Assembly: GCF_013394595.1 (NCBI RefSeq)
Contig: NZ_CP053348.1
Location: forward strand, 434,001-498,000
Reading direction: 5' to 3'
Source: Winogradskyella forsetii
Lineage (GTDB): Bacteria > Bacteroidota > Bacteroidia > Flavobacteriales > Flavobacteriaceae
Length of the DNA: 64,000 nucleotides
In this document: piece after piece, positions 17,002-27,578 of the stretch
Layout: each line of letters begins with the position of its first letter
How positions within the stretch are numbered: position 1 is the first letter of the stretch
Notes under the pieces: generated by a model
What the model was told of the DNA's origin: nothing
Database searches by the model: none
What the model saw: the letters and a program-made list of their open reading frames with translations, nothing else
Position numbers and translations under genes: made by a program

Positions 17002-18397
17002 AGTGGTTTAAAGTGAATTGCTCTGGAAATAATTCCGTAAAATGGGCGAAGAATAATTGTCTTGCCAACAAACGTTTATAATCGCTTTTACCACGAACAT
17101 CGCTAATTGGTGAAATTTCATTTTGAAGGCTGTCATTGGCTTCCAAAATGGTTTCAGAAGTCAATGATTTCCCTATTAAAAATTTTGAAGTTTTATGTAA
17201 ATACTTCGGAATTGCTGCAACACCTCCAACAGCGACATGTGCTTCCGAAATGGTATTATTTTCTATAGAAATATGAATGGCAGAATTGACACTGGCAATA
17301 TCTAAATGAGTACGCTTACAGACTTTTTCAAAATTGAAATAGGATTGATTTGTTGGTAATTTGAACTTTATAGCTTTGATAAGTTCGCCTTCTCTTAAAT
17401 CGAATGTCTTATAATCTTGATAGAAATTTTTAAGTGCAACCGTTCTTTCGTTTTGGTTCTTGTCAATAATTATAATGTCACTATTTAAAGCCAAAAAGAA
17501 AATCGTCATATCGCCAATTGGCGACGCATTGACTAAGTTGCCACCAAAGGAAGCCATATTTCTAATTTGCTCTGAAGACACTAGCTTTAGATGCTTTTTG
17601 AGATTTGGAAAATAGTTGTTCAATTCAGAATGGTTCCATAAATCGGAGACGGTTGAATTTGTCCCCATAGTGCAAATCTCATTTTCAATTGTAATACCTT
17701 TTAAATACTCTTTTTCAGCTAATAGATGAACCGAATTATCGATGAGATTATCGGCTTGTTGAACGTATAAATCCGTTCCACCAGAAACATATTGTCCTTT
17801 GGGTTGGTGTAAATCTTTACGTTCTAAATCTTTCAGTCGCTCAGGAATGGTTTCAAAATACTCTGGAATAAAACCATTGTCAATCAACCAACTAAAGGAC
17901 TCTGCCTTTTTACCTTCCAATTTTTCAACCACCTGATGCGCTGCTCTTTCAATCGATTTATAGCCTGTACATCTACAAATATTTCCGCTAATGGCATCTA
18001 GAGCATTGCTGTAATTCTTTTCAGAATTTGATAAGGCAAAGCCAGTTAGAGCGACCACGAAACCTGGAGTGCAAAATCCGCATTGTGTGGCGTAGTTGGC
18101 TTTCATGGCTTCCTGTGCTGTGGTTAATTTGTTTTTTAAATTGGTGCCTTCAACGGTCACAATATGTTTGCCATGTGCATTTCCCAATGGCGAAATACAA
18201 GAAGTAATGCTTTGATATTCTATAATTCCGTTCGCTTTTAATGTGCCCACTAAAACTGTACAAGCACCACAATCGCCTTCACGACAACCTATTTTGGTTC
18301 CTGTAAGACGTTGTTGGTAACGTACAAAATCCAATAAGGTCATTCCAGAATTTTCTGGTGTTTTTATAGTTCTGTTGTTTAGGATGAAGGTTATCAA
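16985..18397 (-). CDS. xdhA: Xanthine dehydrogenase, iron-sulfur and FAD subunit
   Basis: The 470-residue protein starts with a plant-ferredoxin-like [2Fe-2S] domain (Cys38, 43, 46, 67 in GCREGDCGAC and SC). The second all-helical [2Fe-2S] domain follows (QCGFC at 105-109 and CRC at 141-143). From about residue 190 it has a CO-dehydrogenase-type FAD domain (SGGTDLYVQ, MASFGGNLVNASPIGD). It takes electrons from the Mo subunit and delivers them to NAD+. The next gene, xdhB, starts before it ends, so the subunits are co-translated. Confidence 0.93.
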   Translation of the reverse strand: MITFILNNRTIKTPENSGMTLLDFVRYQQRLTGTKIGCREGDCGACTVLVGTLKANGIIEYQSITSCISPLGNAHGKHIVTVEGTNLKNKLTTAQEAMKANYATQCGFCTPGFVVALTGFALSNSEKNYSNALDAISGNICRCTGYKSIERAAHQVVEKLEGKKAESFSWLIDNGFIPEYFETIPERLKDLERKDLHQPKGQYVSGGTDLYVQQADNLIDNSVHLLAEKEYLKGITIENEICTMGTNSTVSDLWNHSELNNYFPNLKKHLKLVSSEQIRNMASFGGNLVNASPIGDMTIFFLALNSDIIIIDKNQNERTVALKNFYQDYKTFDLREGELIKAIKFKLPTNQSYFNFEKVCKRTHLDIASVNSAIHISIENNTISEAHVAVGGVAAIPKYLHKTSKFLIGKSLTSETILEANDSLQNEISPISDVRGKSDYKRLLARQLFFAHFTELFPEQFTLNHFVQHA

Positions 18398-18444
18398 TGG
18401 TTAAAATTTATTTTTTCTAAAGATTTTAGCCTAAAAAGTTAAGG

Positions 18445-19137
18445 TTATCGAAATTGCTTTTTATTTTTTTTGAAAAAATTATCAATTTTCGGCTTTTTAT
18501 CAGTTTGTTTAAATTTGTATGTAATGTTTTCAATTTTAGTTTTATTTTCTCTAAATGCAGTTTTACTCTTTACCATAAAACTTGTGTCAGACTTAATAAT
18601 TCCGTTTAGTTCGTACAAATAGTAAGAGTTAAAAGAATCGGGTCTTGGACTCTGACCTTCCATTCTATAATACTGTATTTTTAAACTATCTTTTTCTATT
18701 TCGGCTAAACCTTTGTTGCTTATATCGTTTGGGTTGAAATCACATATACGCTTTATTCTCTTTTCTTCTGAATTTTGTGATTGCAGCATTAATTCGATTA
18801 CTTCATGTGCATTTTCATAGGTGTTTTCTTTTAATTCTTTTTCAGCACAATAATAATTGGAGAGTCCATTAATTTCATCAATATGAACTACGAAACCATC
18901 TTTATAAATAAAAAAAACGGACAAATACTTTATTACGTCAGATTTAATATTATCAGATGTGTTTAGTACATCTCTTTCCAGTTCAGCATAATAGTAACCA
19001 TCAAGTGTAAGAATTTGCGAAGTAATAGTATTGTCTTCAAAATTTATAAGCTGATTTTTGTGATGAGTTTTAGCGATTCCACAAGAACTAATCATCATCA
19101 AGACTAAGAGAAATAATATCACTTTTCGTTTTTTCAC
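18445..19137 (-). CDS. Hypothetical lipoprotein
   Basis: The 230-residue protein has a lipoprotein signal (MMISSCG, Cys19) and a mature domain rich in charged residues and tyrosines. No motif is recognised. It sits between guaD and xdhA with short gaps (36 and 47 bases), so it is probably in the purine-degradation transcript. The C-terminus is very lysine-rich. Confidence 0.65.
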   Translation of the reverse strand: MKKRKVILFLLVLMMISSCGIAKTHHKNQLINFEDNTITSQILTLDGYYYAELERDVLNTSDNIKSDVIKYLSVFFIYKDGFVVHIDEINGLSNYYCAEKELKENTYENAHEVIELMLQSQNSEEKRIKRICDFNPNDISNKGLAEIEKDSLKIQYYRMEGQSPRPDSFNSYYLYELNGIIKSDTSFMVKSKTAFRENKTKIENITYKFKQTDKKPKIDNFFKKNKKQFR

Positions 19138-19173
19138 AGAATGTTTTTTTTAGTTGCTTAAAGTTATGGTAAT

Positions 19174-19647
19174 TCAATACTCAGTCCTATCCAACTTCTT
19201 ACTCCATTCTTGAAAAGGCTTCAAAGCAATATCATGTGCCAATTGTAAAAACGGAATTTTTCGCTCTGCATACGGCAAAGGAATTTCATCATAAATAAAT
19301 TGATCATCGAAGCCAATATTGGCGGCATCAACTTGGGTACTTCCATAATAAACCTTATCTACTCTAGACCAATATATGGCTCCCAAACACATAGGGCAAG
19401 GTTCGCACGATGTATATAACTCACATCCATCTAATTGAAAGCTATTGAGATTTTTACAGGCATCACGGATTGCCATGACCTCACCATGTGCAGTGGGATC
19501 GTTGGTTGAGGTGACTTTGTTATTGCCTCGTCCAACAATTTTACCGTCCTTTACAATCACGCAACCAAATGGACCACCTTCGTTATTGTTCATTCCTTTT
19601 AGTGCAGCATTAACTGCTTCTTGCATGAATTTTTCTTTTTCTGTCAT
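19174..19647 (-). CDS. guaD: Guanine deaminase (cytidine deaminase fold)
   Basis: The 157-residue protein has the zinc site HGE (His54, Glu56) and PCPMC (Cys84, Cys87). Its length, the NEGGPFGCVIVKDGKIVGRG and FDDQFIYDEI segments and the family-specific C-terminus FQEW resemble the small Bacillus-type guanine deaminase much more than the tRNA deaminase TadA. It converts guanine to xanthine, which the xdhAB enzyme downstream would oxidise to urate. A general nucleoside or tRNA deaminase is the alternative. Confidence 0.85.
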   Translation of the reverse strand: MTEKEKFMQEAVNAALKGMNNNEGGPFGCVIVKDGKIVGRGNNKVTSTNDPTAHGEVMAIRDACKNLNSFQLDGCELYTSCEPCPMCLGAIYWSRVDKVYYGSTQVDAANIGFDDQFIYDEIPLPYAERKIPFLQLAHDIALKPFQEWSKKLDRTEY

Positions 19648-19823
19648 GTATAATTAGTGTCTATTTTTAAATTTTGATTTCAATAAAGGTATTAAATTCA
19701 ATCAAAATAAAAGGGTTAGTCTATTTGAAAAGTTTGTTGCATAAATAGGTGTTGACTTGCCTTGCAAGGTGCTTTCAATAAAATATGTTTTATTTCAATC
19801 AATGCTCAACCATACAGGCGATA

Positions 19824-22124
19824 TTAAAACGAATATCCAATGGCAAAGTTCAGCACAGGTTCATCAGCTTTAAATTCCCAGCGTTGTCCTTCGGGTAATG
19901 ATGGATCATGAAAAGGCGCCGCCAAATCAAACCGAATGACGAAACCTTGAACATCCACTCGTAATCCAAAACCTGCTCCCATGCCTAGTTCGTTTATAAA
20001 ATTGGATGTAAATTTATCTGGTGCAGTACCATCCTGCTCCTCAAAGGTCGGATTTGCTACGGAGTTCCAAACATTTCCTGCGTCAGCAAAAACAGCGCCT
20101 TTAAAAAACGAAAAAATTGGAAAGCGGTATTCTATATTGGCTTCTAGTCGTATGTTTCCGGTTTGGTCAAAAAACGTTCCATCACTATCTGGATCGGCAT
20201 CCTCATCGTAAGTTCCTGGTCCCAATGAACGAATCCTGAAAGCTCTCACGCTATAAGGTCCGCCAGAAAAATATTGCTTTACAAACGGAATCACATCAGA
20301 ATTACCATAAGCCAACCCATAACCAGCAAATAGTCTTGTCGCTATGGTTTGTTCTCTGTTTTTTCCGAAATTCAGATGAAATCTGGCATCAATATCCGCT
20401 TTGGCATATTGGGCATATTCTAAGCCTAAAAACTCCTTGGGTTCTCCTGCGTTTTTTTCTTGTCCAAAAAGGCTGATTGAGTTTCCTGCCACATCTAAAG
20501 TGGAATTTACGTAAAACTGGTTAGGGTCTTTGGCATCGACCATGCCATTATAAGTAAATGAAAATGTTAACCCTGAAATGAATTGTTGGTCAAAACTGCG
20601 CTGTAAAAAGGGATTGTCATCTAAAATTTCCTGAAACTCTTCAGTTGTATTCGATAAGCTTGTATAGTTAACCGAAATTGGGTTGAGCTCATAAGTGATG
20701 TAACGGTTGGCATTCCAGACATAGCCAAAAAGTGCATTTCCGGAAAGTAGGGAATATAATTTGCTTCGGTTTAAGAATGTAACGCCCAAACTGGTCTTGG
20801 TCTTGGGAATTGAATACTCAAAAAAATCATCGTTGATTTTAAAAGGCGAAATTACCCTTGGAAAAATGAGTTCGCCTTTCAGTCCTACTTCCAAGCTGCT
20901 CAATCCGGCGTTTTCTCCACTTCCAAATTGTGTTTCGTAACCAACATTGGCACTAAGGTTAAGTGTCTCACCACCTTTAAAAAGGTTTCTGTTGCTATAG
21001 GTCAATGCCAAATTTGGACCTGTAAAATTGTTGGATTTTGTAACTGCTTGTAGTTCCGTCCTCAGAGCGCGTTTGGTCAATGGTGATAAGAAAATATTGG
21101 CTTCCAAAGCCCCTAAACTATCCGTTAAGGCCGAATCGATTTCTTTATATTGAATGTTCACATATTTATAAGCACCAATGCTCGATAAACGTCTCGCTGT
21201 GTTTTTTGAAGTTTGCGGATTATAAAATTCTTCTTCTTCTAAAGTAATAAACTTATCGAGATATTTTGGCTTGAAAAATAACGAATCCTGAATATAATTT
21301 TTCTCATTAAAACGTTCCGCAGTTGCTTTTGTGGAATCTTGTAGGTCATGATTTGGATATATATTGACCTGTTTAATAATATAAGGCACTAGTGCTTTTT
21401 TAGGTACTTCGGCTTTTAACTTCAAGAACAAATCGAACCGCTTGTTCTTGTATTGATTGGTGTCCGCTTCAAAAATGAAAAAATCTGGATTAAGATTGTA
21501 ATAACCCCTTTTCTTTAATTCTGAATCTATACGTTGGCGTTCCAGTTTCATGTTGGACAAATCGAAACGCTTTGTCTTTTGAAAAGCAGAACTGTCTGTT
21601 ACTTTTTGCACATCATTCTCAATTGGTTGTGGCATCGAATCCAATTGGAAGCTTGCAATCGTATACGGTTTAGGGACTATTAAATTATAAGTCGCAGACG
21701 CTTCTATTTCTTTTTCTTCGAATGAGGAACTTGCCGTACTGTAAAAAAAGCCATTGTTTTCTAACCTGTTGCGTAAAATCTCTTCAACTTCAAAAGTTTC
21801 CACATCTGATTGATACACTGGTTTTTCACCGACTTGTTTGTATAACCATCGGTTAATAAATCCTGGTTTCTCTTTTTGATTTTTGTAATAAAAATACAAA
21901 CCTGGTCGCATGCCCAAGAATTTGGTATTTGGCTCAGGTCGCAGAACTGTCTCTAGTTCGTTTTTTAAATCTTGAACATTCTGAACTGTGGAATCGGCAT
22001 CAATCTCAATCGTAGCGCCAGTATACAAACGTTCGTCTTCAGGAACGTATTTTCTAACACTGCACGAGTATAAAAACAGGCCTAATAGGGCAATAAGGAT
22101 TATATATTTTGTTTTTAAGTTCAA
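19824..22124 (-). CDS. tamL: TamL, Omp85-family outer-membrane lipoprotein
   Basis: The 766-residue protein has a lipobox (LYSC, Cys21), several POTRA-like beta-alpha segments up to about residue 350, and a BamA-type 16-strand barrel at the C-terminus (GGPYSVRAFRIRSLGPGTY holds the conserved RxRG-like loop, ending in FAIGYSF). In Bacteroidota this lipidated TamA relative is paired with TamB. It lies 3 bases downstream of tamB, consistent with a joint role in moving proteins or lipids to the outer membrane. Confidence 0.88.
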   Translation of the reverse strand: MNLKTKYIILIALLGLFLYSCSVRKYVPEDERLYTGATIEIDADSTVQNVQDLKNELETVLRPEPNTKFLGMRPGLYFYYKNQKEKPGFINRWLYKQVGEKPVYQSDVETFEVEEILRNRLENNGFFYSTASSSFEEKEIEASATYNLIVPKPYTIASFQLDSMPQPIENDVQKVTDSSAFQKTKRFDLSNMKLERQRIDSELKKRGYYNLNPDFFIFEADTNQYKNKRFDLFLKLKAEVPKKALVPYIIKQVNIYPNHDLQDSTKATAERFNEKNYIQDSLFFKPKYLDKFITLEEEEFYNPQTSKNTARRLSSIGAYKYVNIQYKEIDSALTDSLGALEANIFLSPLTKRALRTELQAVTKSNNFTGPNLALTYSNRNLFKGGETLNLSANVGYETQFGSGENAGLSSLEVGLKGELIFPRVISPFKINDDFFEYSIPKTKTSLGVTFLNRSKLYSLLSGNALFGYVWNANRYITYELNPISVNYTSLSNTTEEFQEILDDNPFLQRSFDQQFISGLTFSFTYNGMVDAKDPNQFYVNSTLDVAGNSISLFGQEKNAGEPKEFLGLEYAQYAKADIDARFHLNFGKNREQTIATRLFAGYGLAYGNSDVIPFVKQYFSGGPYSVRAFRIRSLGPGTYDEDADPDSDGTFFDQTGNIRLEANIEYRFPIFSFFKGAVFADAGNVWNSVANPTFEEQDGTAPDKFTSNFINELGMGAGFGLRVDVQGFVIRFDLAAPFHDPSLPEGQRWEFKADEPVLNFAIGYSF

Positions 22125-22127
22125 GTT

Positions 22128-25100
22128 TTAATTCTTTTTCTGTTCAATGCTTTTATCTGTGGCCTCCGCTTTGGCTTTTAGTTTTTCCTCAGCCGCTTTT
22201 TTATCGGCTTCCAGTTTTTCTTTCTTTTGAGTTTGAGCACGGAAAATGGCATCCCAAAGTTCGTTAAATTGGTTGAATTCCTGTGTAAAAATAAGGGCTA
22301 TTCCACTTACAATAGTTTGTCCATCAATTACGTTTTCAAATTCACTTTTTCTAAAACCTTTCAGTCGGTATCTGCCATCCTCGGAAAGGGTGTATTCTAA
22401 ACTCACATTACCAATTAATGGTGTCTCTTCTTCTGCTGACCCACTGCCTTCAATATCTACTTCACTACCCACTCTTACCGTTAATCTATCATTAAAAAGT
22501 TTCTTTTGGGCCGCAACATCCAATTGTGTTCGGTTGGTTGGGGAATTTCCTTGATAGTCTGTGTAGCTATCAAGACCAAAATCGAGCTCAATACCTGTGT
22601 TGCCTAATATTTTATCTGAAAAGGCATTGAGTTGTTCAGAAACGGCATCGTTTAGGTTATCCCTAGCAATGGTTGCGAAGCCACCTGTACTTCCATCGCT
22701 TCCAGGTTCTGGGTAAAAACGGTTGAGCACCAATAATGAAAAGACTTGTCGATTAAGTTCACCTTCTTGTTGATTTACTTGTTGAACCCTACCGTAAACT
22801 TGTCCACCAATGGCACCTTGTTCTTCTTCAGGCATATCTAAAGCAAACGAGATTTGAGGTTGTAATAATTCGCCATCAATATTTAGATATACTTTAAAAG
22901 GTAGTACTTGTCTGTATTTACTTTTCACAGATGGATCTGCTCCAGAAATTTGAGGCGCCATAAGTGCAGAAGCCGAAGTTTCTAAATTGTAAATGGCGCG
23001 GACATCCAATTTCGCATCAAATGGATCTCCAGACCATGTCACGCGACTTCCGGGCGCAATCAAAAATTTTCTATTGACCAGATTATAAAGGTTAAGTTCG
23101 TAATGGCCATCTGATATTTCATAACCACCACTTAATGTGATACGTCCGTTGGGTGCCATTGTAAATATAAAATCGCCCTCACCTGAAACCCTGAAATTAT
23201 CACCGGTTTCTTCATCAATAATAATGGTTACTGCCGCTTCTTTACCAACTTTAATTTGAGTTGAAATATCAAAACCTTTTATAGTCGCTGTTTGTTCTTC
23301 GGTTTGTGTAAGAATGGCATCTGGATTTTCACGATTCACAAAAGCAACAACACCATCGCGTTCCTCAATACTGGCAAGGCTTGATGGCAATACATAAGTA
23401 AGATCAGTTTCTGAACCTAAAGTCATTTTAGCGCTCAATTTTGGAATTTGTAAATCACCAGTAAGAGTGGCATTGGCATCAAAGGTCACTTTTCCGTAGA
23501 ATTCTTCATTATCTTCTTGTGTGGCATTCAGCACTTGGAAATTGTTTGCCTGAACCTCTAAATCAAATGTTGGATTTATAAAACTTTCAGTGCCTATGTC
23601 TCCAGACAAAACCAAGTCATTATTGTTTTCGTCGCTTATGGTAAAATTGGACATAGACAGGCCGTCGTTATCAATGTTAAGGGTTTCATTGGCCATCTTG
23701 AATTTTGTATTCAGTTTAGCGATATTGAAACCCGCATTATCAAAAGTTATTGAACCATTATATTGTGGATCAGTAGTGGTGCCTGTAACTTTAAAGGCAC
23801 CAGAAAAACTTCCGTCTGTCTCTTTTATTTCACCTAATGATAGGGTATTGAGGGCTTTCATTTTAAACGTGTTGATGTCTAAATTCAAATCGAGATTGGC
23901 TGTATTATTACTAACCATATAATCACCAACCAAATCAAAATCGATATCACCACCTTTTAATCCTGCATTAAATGCATAACTACCTGCTCCAAGAGAGTTT
24001 CCATTGATGCTCAATACGCCTAAGTCTGTGTTGAGCACATTGAATTGTTCAATACTTAAATCTGCAACAAGACCTGTATTTGCAAAAGGATCTTCGAGAA
24101 TGAAATTACCGTTGAGTTGCCCTGATGCTATTTCAGTTTCTGGATTTAAATAATTGAAGACCTCGTTAATTTCAAAATTCCCAAACTCTATAGCGATATG
24201 TTGCTTTGTGAAATTGGGTAATTTATCTGTAATTTCAATGGATTGATTGTTTTTAGTGATTTTAAAATCCGTGAATTCTAGATTTTTGTCCACAAAAACA
24301 ATTTCATTGGAACCTGGAATCATCCATTTTTCCTTATTCAAGATTAAACTATCGGGATTAACTGAAAATTGCAAACGTTCACGATTTCCTGTGATTTTTG
24401 TATTGACGTTCATCAGTTTTTCATCATTGTGATAGCCTAAAAAATTTAATGACAATTCGTTATTGGTCTGATTTCCGGTAATGACGGTTTTAGGAATTTC
24501 TAAAGGTCCGGCGCTTATGTTTTCAAAACCAAGATTGAATTTGAAATTGTCCTTATCCGTATTCATGGAAAACGCTAAGCTATCGAGTTCATTGCCACTG
24601 TAATTTATATGTGGTGCGGTAATATTGGCTTTTAATTTTCTAGCTTTTTCGTTAAAATCTATGGAAATATCAATAGTGTCCAAATCTTTTACGTTTACTA
24701 AAAATACATCGTTCAGTAAGGGCGATTCTGAAACGCTTCCTTCAAGTTTTAGATTGACGAATTTGGTAATAGAATCCGGAATTTTCTCATCGCGATAAAA
24801 ATAACTGGACACATGCCGTTTTAAAGCGTTGCTAAAAGTTACAGGATCGGCATTTGACTTTAAGTCTAAATCAATCATTTTATTGCTCAAGGACACCGAT
24901 GACGTGTCTGCTCTAACATGGGCCAAAGCCTTTAGTGAGCCCAACAAATAGGTTCTGTTATCATATACTACAACACCATCATCAATAATTGCAGACAGGT
25001 CATAACTTTTGCTATTGCCTTTAAAATCTGCGTAAATATTCATGCCGGTTTTTACGTTGCGACCCATGAGTCCAAGTGCTTGTAGATTTGCGCCAATGAC

Positions 25101-27224
25101 ATTCAACTCTAACGTGGCTTCTGGTGCAATTGAATCGAGAACCACAAAAGCATCTAGATTTACATTTAGGTTGTCGTCTTTGTATTTTGAAATCACATTA
25201 CCTCTGCCATTTTTTAAATTGCCTTTGATATTAAGGTCTTTTATAGCATAATCATTAAGTTGGAATTTTGAAACGGTCGCATCCAAAGAGGCATCCAAAG
25301 TGTTAATAGTTTTTCCGTTTCCTTCCGAATCAATGGTTAAACTTAATTCTCCAAATTGAGGGTTGTTAAGCAATTCGTTGACTTTATAATCTTCAATGGT
25401 AATCGAAGCGTCGTAAGCAATGCTATTTTCATTTTTGAAATTCCCATCTATAGTGGCCAGACCTTGAGTAGTTGTCAGTTTTGCTTTTGCGGAAATATCT
25501 GTTGGACTTCCGTTGAAGTTACCTGTGAGTTCAACGTCATTAGGTAAGCTGACTCCTAGATCTTTTTCACTTACAAACTGAATTAAATCCGAACGTCTTG
25601 TGTTTGCAGAAAACTGTGGAATATTAAATTGAAGTGTTTCAGGATTGGTTACATTTTGAATGGATCCTGAAGCCGAAATTTGAGTTGATTTTCCCCAATT
25701 GACTTCAGTATTTGTTAGATTTATGGACGCTAAAGTTCCTGAGGCATTGAGATGTCCTTTAAACGGTTTTTCGCTTAGTTTTTTGACATATTCGTTATTT
25801 TTTAAATCGGGTTGAAACTTGAAGAGATCTGACAATGACAAACGAAACGCTGGTAAATTCAATTTTACTTTGGTAGTTTCGGGTGTTTCAATTAATTGCG
25901 AAAGGGACTGGTAATCTAATTTTGCATCACCCGAAATGGCATTGTTATTCAGTTGGAATTTCAAATCATCTAAAACCATATTTTGGTCTGTAGCCTTAAA
26001 ATTAACTGCCAATTGCTTGAGATTAAATCCTGAAATTTCATTAAAATTCAGTTGCTCTAAATTGAATGTTGCTTTTTTATCTTCTAATAGAACGTCTTTA
26101 GCTTGAAGCGTTAAATTTGAAAGCGCAATAGCATTTGGGTTAAAAACATCTTTTTGCGGTGCTGCATTGCCGACACGATAATTAAACTGATTGTTTTTAA
26201 AATCTATTTCGGCAATATTTACTTTTATTTGAGGCCATTCAAAGATTTCAATGTCCTTTTTGGCGTCGTCTTTGGTTTCTTCTATTTTTTGAGTAAGACC
26301 ATTGATTTCGGCTTCAGTCGTTAAGCTGATTCTAGAATTTTTGAGAGTTATGTTTTTAAGGTTGAAATCACTAGCTTCCACATTTATAAGAGGAGCTTCT
26401 GTCGCGAACTCCGAAATGTCAACATCTGCGATGATTCGGTCGGGTTGGGATTCGTAATAAGCGACCACGTTGTTTAAAGCTAAATTTTCAAACGCTAATT
26501 TTGGCAAAGGTACGTCTGAAGCTGTCGTATCAAGCGCAACAGGTTTTTGAATGAATTTGATGTTGGCATTACTAAGTTCAATGGTCGAAGCCTCAAAAAT
26601 CATCGCTTCGATATTGGTGGTTTCCATATCCGCTTCCAGCTTACCGATTTTAAATCTAGAATCAATTCCTGCAACAGCATCATCAAAAACGATATCAAAG
26701 TTATTGAAGTTTAAGTTGCCAAGAACAAGGTTTAGAGGTGCGGAAGTTGTATCTGTAGCAACAGCTGTGCTGTCTGTTGCTGCAAAAGCATCTATTAAAA
26801 ACTGAAAATTGTAGCCTTGGATGGAATCTTTTCGAATAATATTGGCACGCAAACCATCCCAATCAAGAGCATCGACACCAACGGCTTCGCCTCTAATCAT
26901 TTTCCAAAGTGGAATGTTGGCTTCAAGGGATTTGGAATAGACCAAAGTGTCACCTTTTTTGTCTTCTAAATAAAGGCCGTCGAGTTGTACATCGCCATCA
27001 AATGTAATAAAGAGTTTTTCTATGTCAACTTTGGTGTTGGTTTTATCGGAGACATATTTTACAACTTTGTCCACAATGATGCCTTGTCCCCACGGACTTC
27101 TGACGAAAAGAATGACCAAAAATAAAAACACAAGAATTCCCAGTAACACGCGTAAAGTTCTGCGCAACCAACGATAGTTTCGTTTTTTAGGGGTTTTGGT
27201 CTTTATGTTTTCGGTATTGTCCAA
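22128..27224 (-). CDS. tamB: TamB, translocation and assembly module inner-membrane protein
   Basis: A giant protein of 1698 residues. It has one N-terminal membrane anchor (about 24-44, LRVLLGILVFLFLVILFV), then a very long run of AsmA/TamB-type beta repeats, and a C-terminal DUF490/TamB domain (GSRVTWSGDPFDAKLDVRA, LLVLNRFYP, GNVSLEYTLSEDGRYRLKGF). A Lys/Glu/Ala-rich tail follows. It should form a hydrophobic periplasmic groove bridging to TamL in the outer membrane. tamL follows after 3 bases. The length is somewhat longer than proteobacterial TamB, as usual in this phylum. Confidence 0.9.
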   Translation of the reverse strand: MDNTENIKTKTPKKRNYRWLRRTLRVLLGILVFLFLVILFVRSPWGQGIIVDKVVKYVSDKTNTKVDIEKLFITFDGDVQLDGLYLEDKKGDTLVYSKSLEANIPLWKMIRGEAVGVDALDWDGLRANIIRKDSIQGYNFQFLIDAFAATDSTAVATDTTSAPLNLVLGNLNFNNFDIVFDDAVAGIDSRFKIGKLEADMETTNIEAMIFEASTIELSNANIKFIQKPVALDTTASDVPLPKLAFENLALNNVVAYYESQPDRIIADVDISEFATEAPLINVEASDFNLKNITLKNSRISLTTEAEINGLTQKIEETKDDAKKDIEIFEWPQIKVNIAEIDFKNNQFNYRVGNAAPQKDVFNPNAIALSNLTLQAKDVLLEDKKATFNLEQLNFNEISGFNLKQLAVNFKATDQNMVLDDLKFQLNNNAISGDAKLDYQSLSQLIETPETTKVKLNLPAFRLSLSDLFKFQPDLKNNEYVKKLSEKPFKGHLNASGTLASINLTNTEVNWGKSTQISASGSIQNVTNPETLQFNIPQFSANTRRSDLIQFVSEKDLGVSLPNDVELTGNFNGSPTDISAKAKLTTTQGLATIDGNFKNENSIAYDASITIEDYKVNELLNNPQFGELSLTIDSEGNGKTINTLDASLDATVSKFQLNDYAIKDLNIKGNLKNGRGNVISKYKDDNLNVNLDAFVVLDSIAPEATLELNVIGANLQALGLMGRNVKTGMNIYADFKGNSKSYDLSAIIDDGVVVYDNRTYLLGSLKALAHVRADTSSVSLSNKMIDLDLKSNADPVTFSNALKRHVSSYFYRDEKIPDSITKFVNLKLEGSVSESPLLNDVFLVNVKDLDTIDISIDFNEKARKLKANITAPHINYSGNELDSLAFSMNTDKDNFKFNLGFENISAGPLEIPKTVITGNQTNNELSLNFLGYHNDEKLMNVNTKITGNRERLQFSVNPDSLILNKEKWMIPGSNEIVFVDKNLEFTDFKITKNNQSIEITDKLPNFTKQHIAIEFGNFEINEVFNYLNPETEIASGQLNGNFILEDPFANTGLVADLSIEQFNVLNTDLGVLSINGNSLGAGSYAFNAGLKGGDIDFDLVGDYMVSNNTANLDLNLDINTFKMKALNTLSLGEIKETDGSFSGAFKVTGTTTDPQYNGSITFDNAGFNIAKLNTKFKMANETLNIDNDGLSMSNFTISDENNNDLVLSGDIGTESFINPTFDLEVQANNFQVLNATQEDNEEFYGKVTFDANATLTGDLQIPKLSAKMTLGSETDLTYVLPSSLASIEERDGVVAFVNRENPDAILTQTEEQTATIKGFDISTQIKVGKEAAVTIIIDEETGDNFRVSGEGDFIFTMAPNGRITLSGGYEISDGHYELNLYNLVNRKFLIAPGSRVTWSGDPFDAKLDVRAIYNLETSASALMAPQISGADPSVKSKYRQVLPFKVYLNIDGELLQPQISFALDMPEEEQGAIGGQVYGRVQQVNQQEGELNRQVFSLLVLNRFYPEPGSDGSTGGFATIARDNLNDAVSEQLNAFSDKILGNTGIELDFGLDSYTDYQGNSPTNRTQLDVAAQKKLFNDRLTVRVGSEVDIEGSGSAEEETPLIGNVSLEYTLSEDGRYRLKGFRKSEFENVIDGQTIVSGIALIFTQEFNQFNELWDAIFRAQTQKKEKLEADKKAAEEKLKAKAEATDKSIEQKKN

Positions 27225-27324
27225 TTTTCAAATATAAACGGACAAATGTATTATAATTGTCTTGATTGCTATTAATATTAACGCTCACAGTCCAATATTT
27301 TAACTAAAGTCGAGGTGTTTTTTT

Positions 27325-27503
27325 TGTCCCTTTTGGGACAACATTTTCATAAAACCGAACGATAACAGTTGAAATTTGTGCCTTTAGGTAGAATATATGG
27401 CGTACCTAAAGGCACGCTAGAAAAACTTGCTCAATTGTTTTTAGCGATTTTGTATGCCTAAAGACACAAATTTGGCTCTGACTAAATCGCTTTAGCGCGA
27501 TTT
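27325..27503. repeat. Family E nested palindromes in the tamB - M19 gap
   Basis: The 354-base gap 27225-27578 holds no gene. It contains TGTCCCTTTTGGGACA (27325-27340), a GTGCCTTTAGGTA..TACCTAAAGGCAC hairpin (27378-27415), a second copy of the same arm at 27453-27472 that pairs with the bases just before the first, and AAATCGC..GCGATTT (27484-27503) followed by T residues. A relative of this arrangement is at 55043-55186. Confidence 0.8.
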
Positions 27504-27578
27504 TTTGTTTCTAACAATCGTTTGCTAGTATGGATGAAAAATTGTAGTTAAAAAACGAGTTAATAGAAACCAATATTT

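Noticed and set aside
19754..19772. CCTTGCAAGG palindrome downstream of guaD as a family A copy
   Set aside because: Only ten bases match and the second arm and T-rich loop are missing.
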